Position numbers and translations under genes: made by a program
The notes under the pieces: model-generated
Seen by the model: the letters and a program-made list of their open reading frames with translations, nothing else
Databases searched by the model: none
Told to the model about the DNA's origin: nothing
From: Methylobacterium radiotolerans JCM 2831
GTDB lineage: Bacteria; Pseudomonadota; Alphaproteobacteria; Rhizobiales; Beijerinckiaceae
Length of the DNA stretch: 64,000 bases
NCBI RefSeq assembly: GCF_000019725.1
Contig: NC_010505.1
Location: 1,178,001 to 1,242,000, forward strand
Reading direction: 5' to 3'
In this document: one piece after another, positions 46,823 to 55,878 of the stretch
Layout of the letters: each line of letters begins with the position of its first letter
Numbering within the stretch: the first letter of the stretch is position 1

Positions 46823-47040
46823 GCCCCTGCTCGGCGGTCAGGGCTTCGTTGAGGATGCGCTGCCGCTCGCGCGAGCCGGTCTCCATCTCGGCGGGCTGGA
46901 GGCCGGCCTCGGATCGGGTGAGCGCGACGCGCTTCTCGGCGAGCGCCGCCTCGCCCTGGGCGAGCCGGGTCTGGAGCGCCGTGCGCGCCGGGAGATCGGT
47001 GGTCGCGTCGAGCTGCCGGATATTGTCGGCCTGCGGCCTG
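46823..47040 (-). pseudogene. Coiled-coil protein fragment
   Basis: Read leftward the segment gives RQLDATTDLPARTALQTRLAQGEAALAEKRVALTRSEAGLQPAEMETGSRERQRILNEALTAEQGL. This is a convincing alpha-helical coiled coil with the look of a membrane-fusion (HlyD-like) adaptor hairpin, but both ends are cut and I cannot name the family. It abuts the Rhs relic directly. Nothing recognisable lies from 47041 to 47399. Confidence 0.3.
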
Positions 47041-47399
47041 GAACCGGTCCATGTTGCCGGCGGCCGCGATGGTGTTGTCGTCTGGACGCCTTCCAGCCGA
47101 CGCAATCGCCGTGACCGTGCTGTGCGATACAGGCTTGAAACACTGAGGCCCACATCCCGCGCCTATCACGCCGATCCGAGGCTGCCGGACGGAGACGAAT
47201 GTCCGCTTCCGGGAAGCGCCCGCGGTGGTGCGGGCGACTGACATAGGTCGTTATCGGGCAGGCCGCTCCGGGTGATTTATCGTCAGTCCGCTCTCAGTCG
47301 GCGAGGCGTCAGAGCGGACAACACCTTCTTGCCCGCTTCAATGGTGTCGAGACCCTCGCATCGCCATGTGTAAGCGTCTTTGCTGAAGGCCTGCGGTGC

Positions 47400-48117
47400 T
47401 CACCAAGGCAATGCGCCCTGGTCGTTCGCGAAGCTGCCGGTCGGGCTGTCCTCGCCGAGCAGCGCGTACTGGATCGCGACCACTGCCGCCTGATCGGGCG
47501 TGCGGGTGCTGGCGTAGTTCGTCGCTTCTGTGGCCGTGTAGCCGGGGCAGATCGAGTTGACCTTGATCCCCTGTCCCGAAGCTGCACCGCGTAGCTCAAG
47601 GTCAGGGAGTTTAGGGCGGCCTTCGACGCCTGATAGATCGGCATCGCGAAACCGGCGAGTGCCCAGTTCGGGTCTGACCGCAGACCGAACGACGCCAACT
47701 CGGACGAGACGTTGACGATGCGGCCGCGCCCCGACGCTAGAGCAGGGGCACCATCGCGCCGGTTAGCAGGAGCGGCCGGAGGACGTTGACCGACATGGTC
47801 CGCTGCAGGCGGTCCGCGGCGGTGAGCATCGGGTCGTGATCCACGCCGATGCCGGCATTGTTCACCAAGGCGTCGAGATGGCCGTAGCCCTGCTGGATCA
47901 TCTCGGCGAGACGCGTCACGCTTGCCGCCGAGGTGGTGTCCAGCTCGACCGGGCGAACCGGCAGCCCCTCCGCCCGCAGGGCGTTGCAGGCGGCCTCGCC
48001 CTTGCCGAGGTCGCGGCATCCGAGCAGCACCTGCGTGCCCGGACGGGCGAGGCCCGTGGCGATGGCGGGCCCGATGCCGCGGTTGGCGCCGCTGACCAGG
48101 GCGAGGATGGGTTTCGT
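47400..48117 (-). pseudogene. Short-chain dehydrogenase gene, frameshifted and cut at its 5' end
   Basis: Read leftward, the pieces form one SDR enzyme: [26 protein letters not shown] (cofactor loop), LDALVNNAGIG, then after a shift near 47740 ASGRGRIVNVSSELASFG and YQASKAALNSLTLSYA (catalytic YxxxK). A second shift near 47580 leads to IKVNSICPGYTATEA and a TGA at 47400-47402. At least two frameshifts are needed, and the start codon is lost where IS3-type sequence begins at about 48120. Confidence 0.85.
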
Positions 48118-48122
48118 ACCGA

Positions 48123-48778
48123 CGCCTGCTCATCCTGTTGCGGCGGGAGGGTCTCACGCTGAACACAAGAAGCTGTTCCGCCTCTATCGGGAGGAGCGGC
48201 TGTCGGTGCGCAGGCGGGGTGGGCGCAAACGAGCCCTCGGCACGCGGGCACCGGTCGCCGTGCCGCAAGAGCCGAACCAGCGCAGGAGCCTCGACTTCGT
48301 CTCCGACACGCTCGACGATGGGCGCCGCTTCCGCATCGTCGTCGTGGTCGACGACTGCACGCGGGAGTGCCTGGCGCTGGCGGTCGACACGTCGCTATCC
48401 GGCCAGCGCGCCGCACGCGAAGTCGACCGGATCATCGCGGGCCGGGTCAAGCCGCTGATGATCGTCTCGGACAGCGGCACCGCGTTGACCTCGCACGCCA
48501 TCCTGCGCTGGCAGAAGGAGCGTGCAGTCGAGTGGCACTACATCGCGCCCGGCAAGCCGCAGCAGAGCGGCTTCGTTGAAAGCTTGAACGGACGCTTGCG
48601 CGACGCGTGCCTCAACGAGCATCTCTTCCGGAGCCTGCCGGCGGCCCGGACCATCCTTGAAGCGTGGCGGGTCGATTACGACACCTGCCGCCCCCATACG
48701 AGCCTCGGCGGGCTCACCCCGAACGCGTTTGCAACCCGGTCCAAACAGGACCAGAACCGGAGCGGACTCTGGTTATGA
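48123..48778 (+). mobile_element. IS3-family transposase OrfB remnant
   Basis: The segment encodes the end of an IS3-type DDE transposase: [13 protein letters not shown] in one frame, then after a shift near 48157 [18 protein letters not shown] and the integrase core. In the core, the first Asp lies in [21 protein letters not shown], the second in [12 protein letters not shown] and the Glu in [23 protein letters not shown]. The C-terminal [11 protein letters not shown] is intact. OrfA and the first half of OrfB are missing, so it is not functional. Its left end coincides with the cut SDR gene. Confidence 0.88.
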
Positions 48779-48940
48779 ACGGGGGCGAACAGGGGGCAAG
48801 GTCAAACCGGACCGCCCCGGAGGATCCGCCCGCGCCGCCCGGCTGATCGGAACCGCCGGCCCTGTCGCGGGTCTAACCATGGTCCGTGACGACCACCTCA
48901 AACCGCCCGGCCCCAGCCGCGGCGGCTCTCTCGTGCCCGC

Positions 48941-49162
48941 TCACCAGTCCCGGCACGCGGCCGTCGTATCGGTCAGCGCTTGCCGGATGACCTTGGCAGC
49001 CTCGGCCCCGCCCGCTGGCGACAGCCGTTTCATAACCTCACGGCGACTTCTGTCCTCGCAGATCGGGATCTTTGCGACGATCCTGTCGGCGGCATCCATA
49101 ACCCTAAGCTCCTCTGCCTCCGTGATAATCCGGAGAGGAAGGGTCAGGCCGAAAGGAGGCAT
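48941..49162 (-). CDS. Small hypothetical protein
   Basis: The 73-residue frame (PLRIITEAEELRVMDAADRIVAKIPICEDRSRREVMKRLSP...) has a protein-like composition, unlike the Arg/Pro-rich chance frames around it. It could be a small island gene. It lacks a Shine-Dalgarno sequence and I recognise no family. Confidence 0.35.
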   Translation of the reverse strand: MPPFGLTLPLRIITEAEELRVMDAADRIVAKIPICEDRSRREVMKRLSPAGGAEAAKVIRQALTDTTAACRDW

Positions 49163-50197
49163 GCAACACTCTACGGCTGCCGTCTAATCAATCTAGACGA
49201 TTGCTACCTGAAGTGAGTCGTCGCGTCGAGTCTTGCCCGGGACTGCGTCTGAACGGATGTCGCCTTTCGGTATCATTCGGCAACGATAGGTCCGCAACCG
49301 TACTGATTGGGCGGCGACCCGTTATCTGATGCCTCGAGCCCGCCGGCTGCCGCCGTGGGGGCTTCTTTTTGCCCTCAGCCTCGCTGCCAAGCTTCGCAGG
49401 GGCGCCTGGCTCGCTCGCGTCAATCTCGGCCAGATGCTCCCACCCCGCCTCGGTGATCAACAACGCCGCGCCTTCGCTCGGCGCATTTCAGTGCCTGAAA
49501 TCCCAGCTCGGGATGGCTCGCCTGCCGGCATCCGCACCGCTCGGAACCGCCGGCGGCCATCCTGATGCCGAGCCGAGTTGCGTATCGGCTCGGCTCACTC
49601 GCTGGTGAGATCAGGCGCTCCCCCGCCCCGTGAGCAGATCGGGGCGGGGCCGAGCGGATCCTGTTCGACCGGTTCTCCGACTACTGGACGATGCCCGGGC
49701 AGACCTGCGGCCGGCCGGTCTGGGAGTTCGCGGCCAAGAGGCGCAGCTGACCCGGGGTGTGATGTTCGAGGATGTCGGGGCAAATCCGATATGAGCCGGC
49801 GCAGGATGTTGCGTCAGCCAAGCCGTCGAGGCTTCGGGCCTTCTCGGGCGCAGGATGTTGGTATGTCCACTCGCACACCGAGCCAGTCGCGCACTTCGAG
49901 ATCCGATCCGCCGGTCGCCACCTGTGGACCTGCGTGCTGCTCGATGCGGAGCATCTGACGGTGATGGGATCCGACCGGACCTTCGTGTCCGAGGCGCGAG
50001 CGTCGGCCGCGGCCTTAGCCTTCTCGAAGTTGGTGAACCCGAGCCGGGAAGACGCTGGCAGCCCCGCCGAAGGATGGACTGGTCTAAGCCCTGGCCGCCG
50101 ATTCGCTGCGACGCCACCTGCTGGACTGCTCGAGCCATGTGAGCACCGTGCCGTCCTCGCTGCCGCAGATAGTGGAACAGCGCAAACGGATAGCTCT
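49163..50197. other. Degraded island DNA without a supportable gene
   Basis: Only short frames are present. One leftward stretch near 49340-49480 reads ALLITEAGWEHLAEIDASEPG, which resembles the end of a DUF3489-like helix-turn-helix protein; it could be a relic, at low confidence. Nothing else is recognisable on either strand. Confidence 0.4.
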
Positions 50198-51121
50198 CTA
50201 GATCGCCGCATGTCGCTTTTGGATAATTGCCACTTTCACGGTGTTGCGCGCAGACAAAGCGTTTCCTGCCAAGGATCGAAGAAAATCGATCCCCCGCAGA
50301 GCCGATTGCTTCAGATGTCGCGCAGAGAACATCGCGGGATGTGTATCTCGATCGTAGTGCTCCGCACTGATTGAGTTCAATCGGTTATATATACCACCCA
50401 TCTCGTTCAGCTTCGCTGCTTCGACGAGCATCACATTCTCGATCTCGTTTCTGAGGCCAGACCAATGGCTTTCCGGTATGGTTCCGGTGTCGTTGAACGA
50501 GCCTGTTCTGATGAAGCCAGAGAGGAGATCGCGTGTCTTCGGCACTCTGGGAAGTTCGGCCTCGTACTCGGTAGGCTGCCAATCCAGATCCTCTATGATA
50601 TAGATACCTCCGCTCTTCAAAATTCTGAACAACTCAAGGAATGTAATCTGCTGGTGATACGATGCGTGCGATCCGTCATCGATTATAATATCGCACTGAG
50701 GAGCACCTGAAACGACTCTTCTCAGATCTACGATATTCCCGCAATCGGCTCTGAAAAATGTGAAATGGTCATTCTGATACGCTGAAAAATCGGAAATATC
50801 GACGCCGAACACGTGGGAACGAGGGAAAAACTCCCGCCACATTCTAACTGAAGGAACGTCCTGAACCTTTCGGCTCGCACTGCCTCCCAGTTCCGGGCCG
50901 CCCATATTGAGGCCGATCTCCATCAGGTTAATGGCTTTGCCGCGCAACTGTCCGAAGAGTACATCGTACAGGCATGTGTAAGCATGCATGTTCCCCTTCG
51001 TCGTAGCCTTATCGGTCCCATAGCTGTTCCCGATCGCAGTCATAGACATGCTCGAGCGCCTCCGATATCGATGGATCAAGTTCCTGCGCGTCAGATTGTA
51101 ACGATATGCATATTTTAACAC
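50198..51121 (-). CDS. Class I SAM-dependent methyltransferase, sugar/macrolide O-methyltransferase-like
   Basis: The 307-residue protein has INLMEIGLNMGG as motif I and FGVDISDF as the acidic motif. CDIIIDDGSHASYHQQITFLELFRILKSGGIYIIEDLDW is typical of the metal-dependent MycE/TylF-like sugar O-methyltransferases and cephalosporin-hydroxylase-like enzymes. An N-terminal SYGTDKATTKGNMHAYTCLYDVLF segment matches such proteins. Base composition is lower in GC than the core. It may decorate a surface glycan together with the glycosyltransferase at 52136; that link is inference. Confidence 0.8.
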   Translation of the reverse strand: MLKYAYRYNLTRRNLIHRYRRRSSMSMTAIGNSYGTDKATTKGNMHAYTCLYDVLFGQLRGKAINLMEIGLNMGGPELGGSASRKVQDVPSVRMWREFFPRSHVFGVDISDFSAYQNDHFTFFRADCGNIVDLRRVVSGAPQCDIIIDDGSHASYHQQITFLELFRILKSGGIYIIEDLDWQPTEYEAELPRVPKTRDLLSGFIRTGSFNDTGTIPESHWSGLRNEIENVMLVEAAKLNEMGGIYNRLNSISAEHYDRDTHPAMFSARHLKQSALRGIDFLRSLAGNALSARNTVKVAIIQKRHAAI

Positions 51122-52005
51122 CTTTGTGAAGCGCGATTACTTTATATGCCCCGGCCGACAGCCGAATATGGTAGCATCGCCGCAGTTCCCGCTCGTCAGC
51201 CTCCGCGGTCCGCGTATCATTGAGGCTTCACCAGATGTGCCATAGGAACTCGGACCGCCGGATGAACAGCGAATTCAGGTCGTGATCTTGCTCGGCGGTC
51301 TTGAGCTAGTACCGCACGGGGACGACGCCCTTTCTGCTGCCTGTCCGACATAGCAACAGTCCCGATACATCGACCTCACCGCGTTGACGCGATATGCCTG
51401 CGCCACCTGCCCAGTACCCATCCGGCGGCGGAATTATCCGATTCGTCTCACCTCTCTGAAGCTTATCCAACCCGCTCTACCGAGATCTTGCGCGCCGCTG
51501 CAGGAGATGAATGTCGTCGGCGTTCGGCATATCGGTGACGACGCGCTCGAAGATTTCACGGCAACGGCGTCGTCGAGGCCTAAGCGCCGCGCGTAGCCGT
51601 GGAGCCGGCGCATCAGGCGCCGGGCCACCTTACGGGGAGAGGACAACAGGGACGCTGCCCCGCCCTCGGCGTGCGGACACTCTGCGACGCGGCGCGGGTG
51701 CCGCCGGGCTGAGCGCCTCAGCTGGGCTTGAATTGGATGGAGCTGCCCCATTCGGCGCGCAGCGTGAGTCGAAGTATTCGATCGCCGCAATCACGGAGCT
51801 GAATTCGTAGAACGCATTTTCACGAATATCAAAGAAAACATCGATCCTTCCTGCCTTCAAATTCATCGCCCCTTTATCGCAGCTTGGGATTATCAGACTT
51901 CACTCGGGCTCAGAACTAGTTGCATTAAAAGACTTCGATATATTTCTAAGGCTACTTACTTCCAATTAATATTGCTACTTATGACTTTCGTGCCAGATAC
52001 AATGC
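51122..52005. other. Long gap between divergent island genes
   Basis: No gene can be supported. A leftward 78-codon frame at 51630-51866 starts MNLKAGRIDVFFDIRENAFYEF, plausible for about 35 residues, then turns into Pro/Arg-rich sequence; it may be a truncated gene. The stretch from about 51830 onward is AT-rich and probably regulatory. Confidence 0.4.
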
Positions 52006-52034
52006 TTGACTCCACATCGATTACATGCACTTAT
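52006..52034 (+). promoter_or_regulatory. Possible sigma-70 promoter of the glycosyltransferase gene
   Basis: TTGACT (52006-52011) and ACTTAT (52029-52034) are 17 nt apart in AT-rich DNA, about 100 nt upstream of the start at 52136. The -10 box is a moderate match only. Confidence 0.35.
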
Positions 52035-52135
52035 GTGCGGAACGTTGTTGTTAATTGAGTTAATGTGAGCAAACGACATGATCGGTCGTCAGATTTTAAT
52101 AGTAATGGCTTATAAATTTGAGATGGAGGCGAAAG

Positions 52136-53014
52136 TTGATCACATTCGCGACTTTCTGGCATGGATCACCACTATCTGCGTTCGAGCAGGCCTGCCTCTG
52201 TTCAGTTGTCCGCCGAGGATACTCTGTGACCGTTTATTCATACCACAACTTGGGGACATTGCCGGGTGAACTGAAAGCTGGAGACGCTTCCGAAATCGCT
52301 CCTCAGGACATGGTGCAGCGATTCATCTACGATGGCAGGCCAAATCTGAGTCACTTTTCAGATTTTTTCCGGTATAATTTGTTCGATCGAACGTCTCATA
52401 TCTGGATTGACGCCGATATGTTGATGCTGCGGCCGTTGGATTTCGAAGTTGCGACAGAAATCATCGCGATGGAAAGTCCTACCAGCATATGCGGTGCGAT
52501 AATGCGCCTGAACCCTGGCGAAAAATTAGATCTGATTTTGAATAAAATAGATAAGGCGAAAGATCGAGATCTTATATGGGGAGAAACGGGACCGAGACTC
52601 CTTACTGAGATATTCGGTGAACAATCGATTCGAAAAGTGGCGCACCCACCGAATGACTTTTTCCCGATCAGTCATAACGACTTTTGGCGCGTCTTCCTCC
52701 CTTCGGAGCGCGATTGGTGTGAGTCGAGATGTAAAGAGAGTTTCTCTGTGCATCTCTGGAATAACATCGTAGATCGTTTGGGGATCTGGAAGCGTATCGC
52801 ACCGCCAGCCGGTTCATGGCTTGCAGCCCGCTATGAGGCGGACGGGACTGCCGGTATGTTCGATGCCTCATACCCGCCCGAAGTTATGCGACGGATGATA
52901 GACAACTGGATTCTCCGAAAATCCGGAGACGATCTGGGTATAAAATCGGTTGCTCGTCAGTTCGTGCCCAGTTTGCGTCGATCGGCAAGGAGTTATATTG
53001 ACAGATTAAGATAG
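52136..53014 (+). CDS. Glycosyltransferase with DxD motif (GT32-like)
   Basis: The 292-residue protein begins ITFATFWHGSPLSAFEQACLCSVVRRGYSVTVYSY, the start of sugar-transferases that look up a bound capsule or mannosyl acceptor. It has HFSDFFRYNLFDRTSHIWIDADMLMLRPLDF, with the nucleotide-sugar-binding DAD. I choose a TTG at 52136 because a perfect GGAGG (52125-52129) lies 6 nt upstream; a TTG at 52118 is in frame but has no such site. Donor and acceptor are unknown. It is AT-rich relative to the core. Confidence 0.8.
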   Translation: MITFATFWHGSPLSAFEQACLCSVVRRGYSVTVYSYHNLGTLPGELKAGDASEIAPQDMVQRFIYDGRPNLSHFSDFFRYNLFDRTSHIWIDADMLMLRPLDFEVATEIIAMESPTSICGAIMRLNPGEKLDLILNKIDKAKDRDLIWGETGPRLLTEIFGEQSIRKVAHPPNDFFPISHNDFWRVFLPSERDWCESRCKESFSVHLWNNIVDRLGIWKRIAPPAGSWLAARYEADGTAGMFDASYPPEVMRRMIDNWILRKSGDDLGIKSVARQFVPSLRRSARSYIDRLR

Positions 53015-53190
53015 TTATGCGTGGACTAACGATTGTAGCTTACAGCGCTCGAAGCTGTCCGGCTGCCGCATCGTGAACTGGATCGCGGCACGTTGATGCG
53101 CAAGTTTGGAATCGTCGCTCCCCGCTTCCTCGATCGGCTCGACCACCTGGAGTGCCGGTGTACGAGGGCGATCAGCGCCGAGACGTACAG

Positions 53191-53218
53191 GCCCAGCCCA
53201 GCCCAGCCCAGCCCAGCC
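53191..53218. repeat. Pentanucleotide tandem repeat (GCCCA)
   Basis: GCCCA is repeated about 5.6 times without interruption in a non-coding stretch after the glycosyltransferase gene. No gene overlaps it convincingly. It is a possible slippage site. Confidence 0.8.
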
Positions 53219-53305
53219 GTTGAGCCTGCATGCCTCCAGACCGTGAGCCGGTCTGGTCGCCGGGGTCGCGGCCATCCGTCCGAGAGCGGTCGGGGTCATC
53301 CGCGC

Positions 53306-53551
53306 TCATCCCTTCACCGGGTGCGCCAGCAGGATCTCGGTCCGGACCATGTTGCGTTTCCAGGCGGCCTCGTCCCCGGTGAGCGCTTCGGACGCGCGCG
53401 TGTTCGCGCGGAGCGTCTCGACGAGGTTGAGGGCCCAGCCCTTCGCGAGCGGGTAAACCTCGGTTGCAAGATCGGCCAGTCCCGCCTCGACCGCGGCGTC
53501 AATCTTCTGGTCGGTGTCCGCGGCGGCCTCGCGCAGTTCGGAGACGGGCAA
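53306..53551 (-). pseudogene. Truncated protein of unknown family
   Basis: The 81 codons read VSELREAAADTDQKIDAAVEAGLADLATEVYPLAKGWALNLVETLRANTR and end RTEILLAHPVKG. They are protein-like and helical, but begin at a TTG directly behind an in-frame TAG. They look like the C-terminal part of a larger gene broken by a nonsense change. I do not recognise the family. Confidence 0.4.
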
Positions 53552-53952
53552 CTATGCGAGCCAATGTCCCCCTATGAATCCGGAGCGGTGTCCATGACCG
53601 AAGTCGTCCTGACACTCGCCATCTCGGCCTTGCCCACCGCACCGTCTCGGGCTCGGTCCGAGAAATTCCCGCCCGCCTGCTCGGAGCGATCCGTCAAAGA
53701 GTGGATGAACGGCCGATACGGTGCGGTCCGCGAGCCACCGAAGAAGCCGTGCACGATGTTAGCCGAGACGGGGATCTCTGTCTGCGATCAGGATGGATGC
53801 CAGCGGCCCCGGTAGGCCGGCGAAGCCTCCCGCTCGAGCGGGCAGGGGCGAGCATCGGGACACCGATACAACGTCCATCATCATGTCCAACATGGTGCAT
53901 GGCATCTGATATCGAATTTTCTCGCAACAGCTTACATGCAAGACCAACTGTA

Positions 53953-53975
53953 TTCGAATCCCGTTCCCTTCGCCA
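53953..53975 (+). repeat. Right attachment-site half (copy of the tRNA-Ser 3' end)
   Basis: The 23 nt from TTCGAATCCCG to CGCCA match the end of tRNA-Ser (35498-35520) at 21 positions; both differences are C to T. The preceding bases do not form the rest of a tRNA, so this is an att repeat and not a gene. The surroundings (53552-54182) contain no supportable gene. Confidence 0.7.
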
Positions 53976-54182
53976 ATCTGGGTTGAATAAGCGAACGGAT
54001 TCTCGGCGCTGACGGCTCCGCTCGATCATCGATCCCACCAGCTGTCGGGATGTGATGGCTTCTAAAGGCGCAGGGCCATCGCGGGTGCCGGCCGGCGCAT
54101 CACATCTGCGCGCGCCGTCCCGGCGGAGACTCGGCGGTAACCATTCGGGCGCATGGCCCTCGGAGCAAGCCGCGGAGCCGTC

Positions 54183-54365
54183 ATGATCAACCAACGACCG
54201 ACGATACCCCGCCCGCTGACGGCGGCGCCCCGCATCCTGGAGACGACGATCCTCGCCGCGTGGGTCGCGGCGCCGGCGGCGTGGAATGCCGGCGCCGCGA
54301 TGGCGCGGGCCACCGCGGTGCCGGAGCCCCGCCCGCCGGCGATCCGGCTGCCGCTCGCCGCCTAG
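54183..54365 (+). CDS. Small Ala/Pro-rich hypothetical protein
   Basis: The 60-residue frame (MINQRPTIPRPLTAAPRILETTILAAWVAAPAAWNAGAAMARA...) has a good GGAG five nt before the ATG and an Ala/Trp-rich hydrophobic middle that could be a membrane segment. It is followed by a hairpin at 54393. I recognise no family. A real small gene is plausible. Confidence 0.45.
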   Translation: MINQRPTIPRPLTAAPRILETTILAAWVAAPAAWNAGAAMARATAVPEPRPPAIRLPLAA

Positions 54366-54392
54366 CGTCGCGCGCCCGTCCAGGGACTCGGC

Positions 54393-54414
54393 AGGGCTCG
54401 CCGCGGCGGGCCCT
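54393..54414 (+). terminator. Hairpin after the small gene
   Basis: AGGGCTCGCC (54393-54402) pairs with GGCGGGCCCT (54405-54414) with one mismatch, followed by TTCTCG. It is consistent with a weak intrinsic terminator. Confidence 0.5.
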
Positions 54415-54670
54415 TTCTCGTGCGCGCCGTCCTCGGCTCCCCGGGCGAGACGGATTTTCCGGCGCGGGGCGGATTATCGTGCCTCGGCGCACGTCAACAT
54501 CCCGACATGCCAAACTTGGAAGAGTTCTCAGGTTCGCCGTCCCCGTCCGTGTCCCTCTGCGGGCGCGACGGGCCGTGCGCGGGCGGCGGACCGCCAACGG
54601 GCGGCGACCGGACCCGAAGGGCTGCACCGCGGCCGGCACGGTTTTCGAGATGATGTGAGACAGCGCACAA

Positions 54671-54676
54671 TATAAT
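54671..54676 (+). promoter_or_regulatory. -10 box upstream of the cytochrome c gene
   Basis: A perfect TATAAT stands 88 nt upstream of the cytochrome start, in an otherwise gene-free 54366-54763 stretch. No good -35 hexamer lies at 16-18 nt, so the promoter may need an activator or be chance. Confidence 0.35.
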
Positions 54677-54763
54677 CTGCGCTCAGGCTCAGATTTTTTC
54701 GCTTGCATCGCGCGTTTTTTCTGCCAAAACCGCGAAGCTTATCTTCTGGATTGGGGTTTATAC

Positions 54764-55129
54764 ATGCGTATGCTCGCAATCGGCGCAGTTCTCGCCGTCG
54801 TCCTGCCTTTCGCCGCGCAGGCCCAGGAGGCCGGTGACGCCGCCGCCGGCGAGAAGGCGTTCGCCCCCTGCAAGGCGTGCCACAACTTCCAGAAGAACGG
54901 CGTGGGTCCCGATCTGAAGGGCGTCGTCGGCCGCAAGGCGGGCACCTACGAGGGCTACAACTACTCGGCCGCCCTGAAGAACTCGGGCATCACCTGGGAC
55001 GAGGCCAATCTGCACGAGTGGCTGAAGAACCCGAAGGCGAAGGTGCCCGGCAACAAGATGATCTTCCAGGGCATCGCGGACGACAAGAAGATCAACGACC
55101 TCATCGCCTACCTGAAGACCCAGTCCTAA
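54764..55129 (+). CDS. Class I c-type cytochrome (cytochrome c2/c550-like)
   Basis: The 121-residue protein has a signal peptide (MRMLAIGAVLAVVLPFAAQAQ), the haem-binding CKACH in GEKAFAPCKACHNFQKNGVGPDLKGVVGRKAG, and a distal Met ligand in PGNKMIFQGI. This is the mitochondrial/cytochrome c2 type. In the periplasm it would pass electrons between the bc1 complex or dehydrogenases and an oxidase. In methylotrophs a protein of this type also accepts electrons from methanol oxidation, but no linked mxa genes are seen. The start is the ATG before the signal peptide; ATG 54770 is also possible. Confidence 0.95.
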   Translation: MRMLAIGAVLAVVLPFAAQAQEAGDAAAGEKAFAPCKACHNFQKNGVGPDLKGVVGRKAGTYEGYNYSAALKNSGITWDEANLHEWLKNPKAKVPGNKMIFQGIADDKKINDLIAYLKTQS

Positions 55130-55348
55130 GTCGGACAGGTCCCGGACCAAGGATACGCGCGGCCTCCCGCCGCGCACCCGCCGCGATAGACCTCGCCCGG
55201 CCCAGCCGAGCGGGGACTTTTCCGTTTACCCGAGGGCGATCGACCGAAAAGAGTCTTGATTTTTCTTCGCCGGAGCTTCCCATCCCGCAGAATGGTGTTA
55301 CTCTAGGCGCAGTCGCTCGGCGTAACGCACCGGGCGTCCTCAACCTTC

Positions 55349-55382
55349 AGCCCCGCCGGCACCCGCCGCGCGGGGCTTTTTC
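55349..55382 (+). terminator. Intrinsic terminator, possibly of a small RNA
   Basis: AGCCCCG (55349-55355) and CGGGGCT (55371-55377) are followed by TTTTTCG, a clear Rho-independent form. It lies 220 nt after the cytochrome stop, beyond AT-rich promoter-like sequence, so it may end either a long cytochrome 3' UTR or a separate short transcript. It is directed toward the oppositely oriented Cys-rich gene. Confidence 0.7.
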
Positions 55383-55387
55383 GTGGC

Positions 55388-55741
55388 TCAGCGGCCGCTG
55401 CCGGAGGAGAGGCTCGACCCGACACTGCCGGAGAGCTGGCTCGGCGTGCCCAGCTGGGTGCCGTTCGGATTGGTGTCCAGGCTGAGATCGGGGGACACGA
55501 GGCCGCCCGGCGCGGGGTTGGTCGACTGGGCCGGCTCGAAGGCCTGCCGGCCGCCGGCCAGCGGGATGATGACCCGCTCCTGCCGGATCGTGGTCTCGCA
55601 GAGACCCTGGCAGATCGGCACCGTGAGGTCGGTCTCCTGGCAGATCGCCTTCATCTCGCCCCGGATGCACGTGCAGCGGCAGAGCGCCGAGGCGGGGGCG
55701 GGCAGCGCCAGCAGGGCGGCGGCGAGCAGGAACAGGCGCAT
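55388..55741 (-). CDS. Small secreted cysteine-rich protein
   Basis: The 117-residue protein has a signal peptide (MRLFLLAAALLALPAPASA), then a compact Cys-rich block, LCRCTCIRGEMKAICQETDLTVPICQGLCET, with six cysteines. A Ser/Gly/Pro-rich tail ends GSVGSSLSSGSGR. Disulfide bonding in the periplasm is likely. I recognise no family name. An in-frame start at 55756 would add MRSIT. Confidence 0.7.
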   Translation of the reverse strand: MRLFLLAAALLALPAPASALCRCTCIRGEMKAICQETDLTVPICQGLCETTIRQERVIIPLAGGRQAFEPAQSTNPAPGGLVSPDLSLDTNPNGTQLGTPSQLSGSVGSSLSSGSGR

Positions 55742-55878
55742 GGTGATCGACCTCATTGCCCGCGACAGGGCGATCGGGGCTCGGCGGGCCTCATAGCACG
55801 ACGCGCCCCGGAGCCCGAGCGCGCCGGCGCTCCCGGGGGCCGCGCGTTCGGGCTCCGGGGTGTCGGAGGGCCCGCCGC

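Larger units (their letters stand above)
35521..53975. mobile_element. tRNA-Ser-associated genomic island (degraded)
   Basis: The segment is bounded by the tRNA 3' end and its direct repeat. It holds nearly all AT-rich genes, the T6SS cargo cluster, transposase debris and broken genes of the window, whereas both flanks are uniform GC-rich core genes. No integrase gene is recognisable next to either end, so the element is probably no longer mobile, or its integrase has been deleted. The boundaries are inferred from the repeat and from gene content. Confidence 0.6.

Noticed and set aside
49772..50374. 200-codon rightward frame in the degraded part of the island
   Set aside because: It overlaps the end of the methyltransferase gene on the other strand, has no ribosome-binding site, and its composition is irregular with no recognisable motif.
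52078..52269. Short frame starting at an ATG just before the glycosyltransferase
   Set aside because: It is out of frame with the conserved protein, whose TTG start has a perfect GGAGG. The 63-codon product has no similarity.
53191..53218. CRISPR-like repeat
   Set aside because: The unit is 5 nt with no spacers; it is a simple sequence repeat. No CRISPR array or cas gene is present in the window.
53953..53975. A second tRNA gene at the right end of the island
   Set aside because: Only the T-loop-to-CCA part is present. Upstream bases cannot form acceptor, D or anticodon stems, so it is an attachment repeat.
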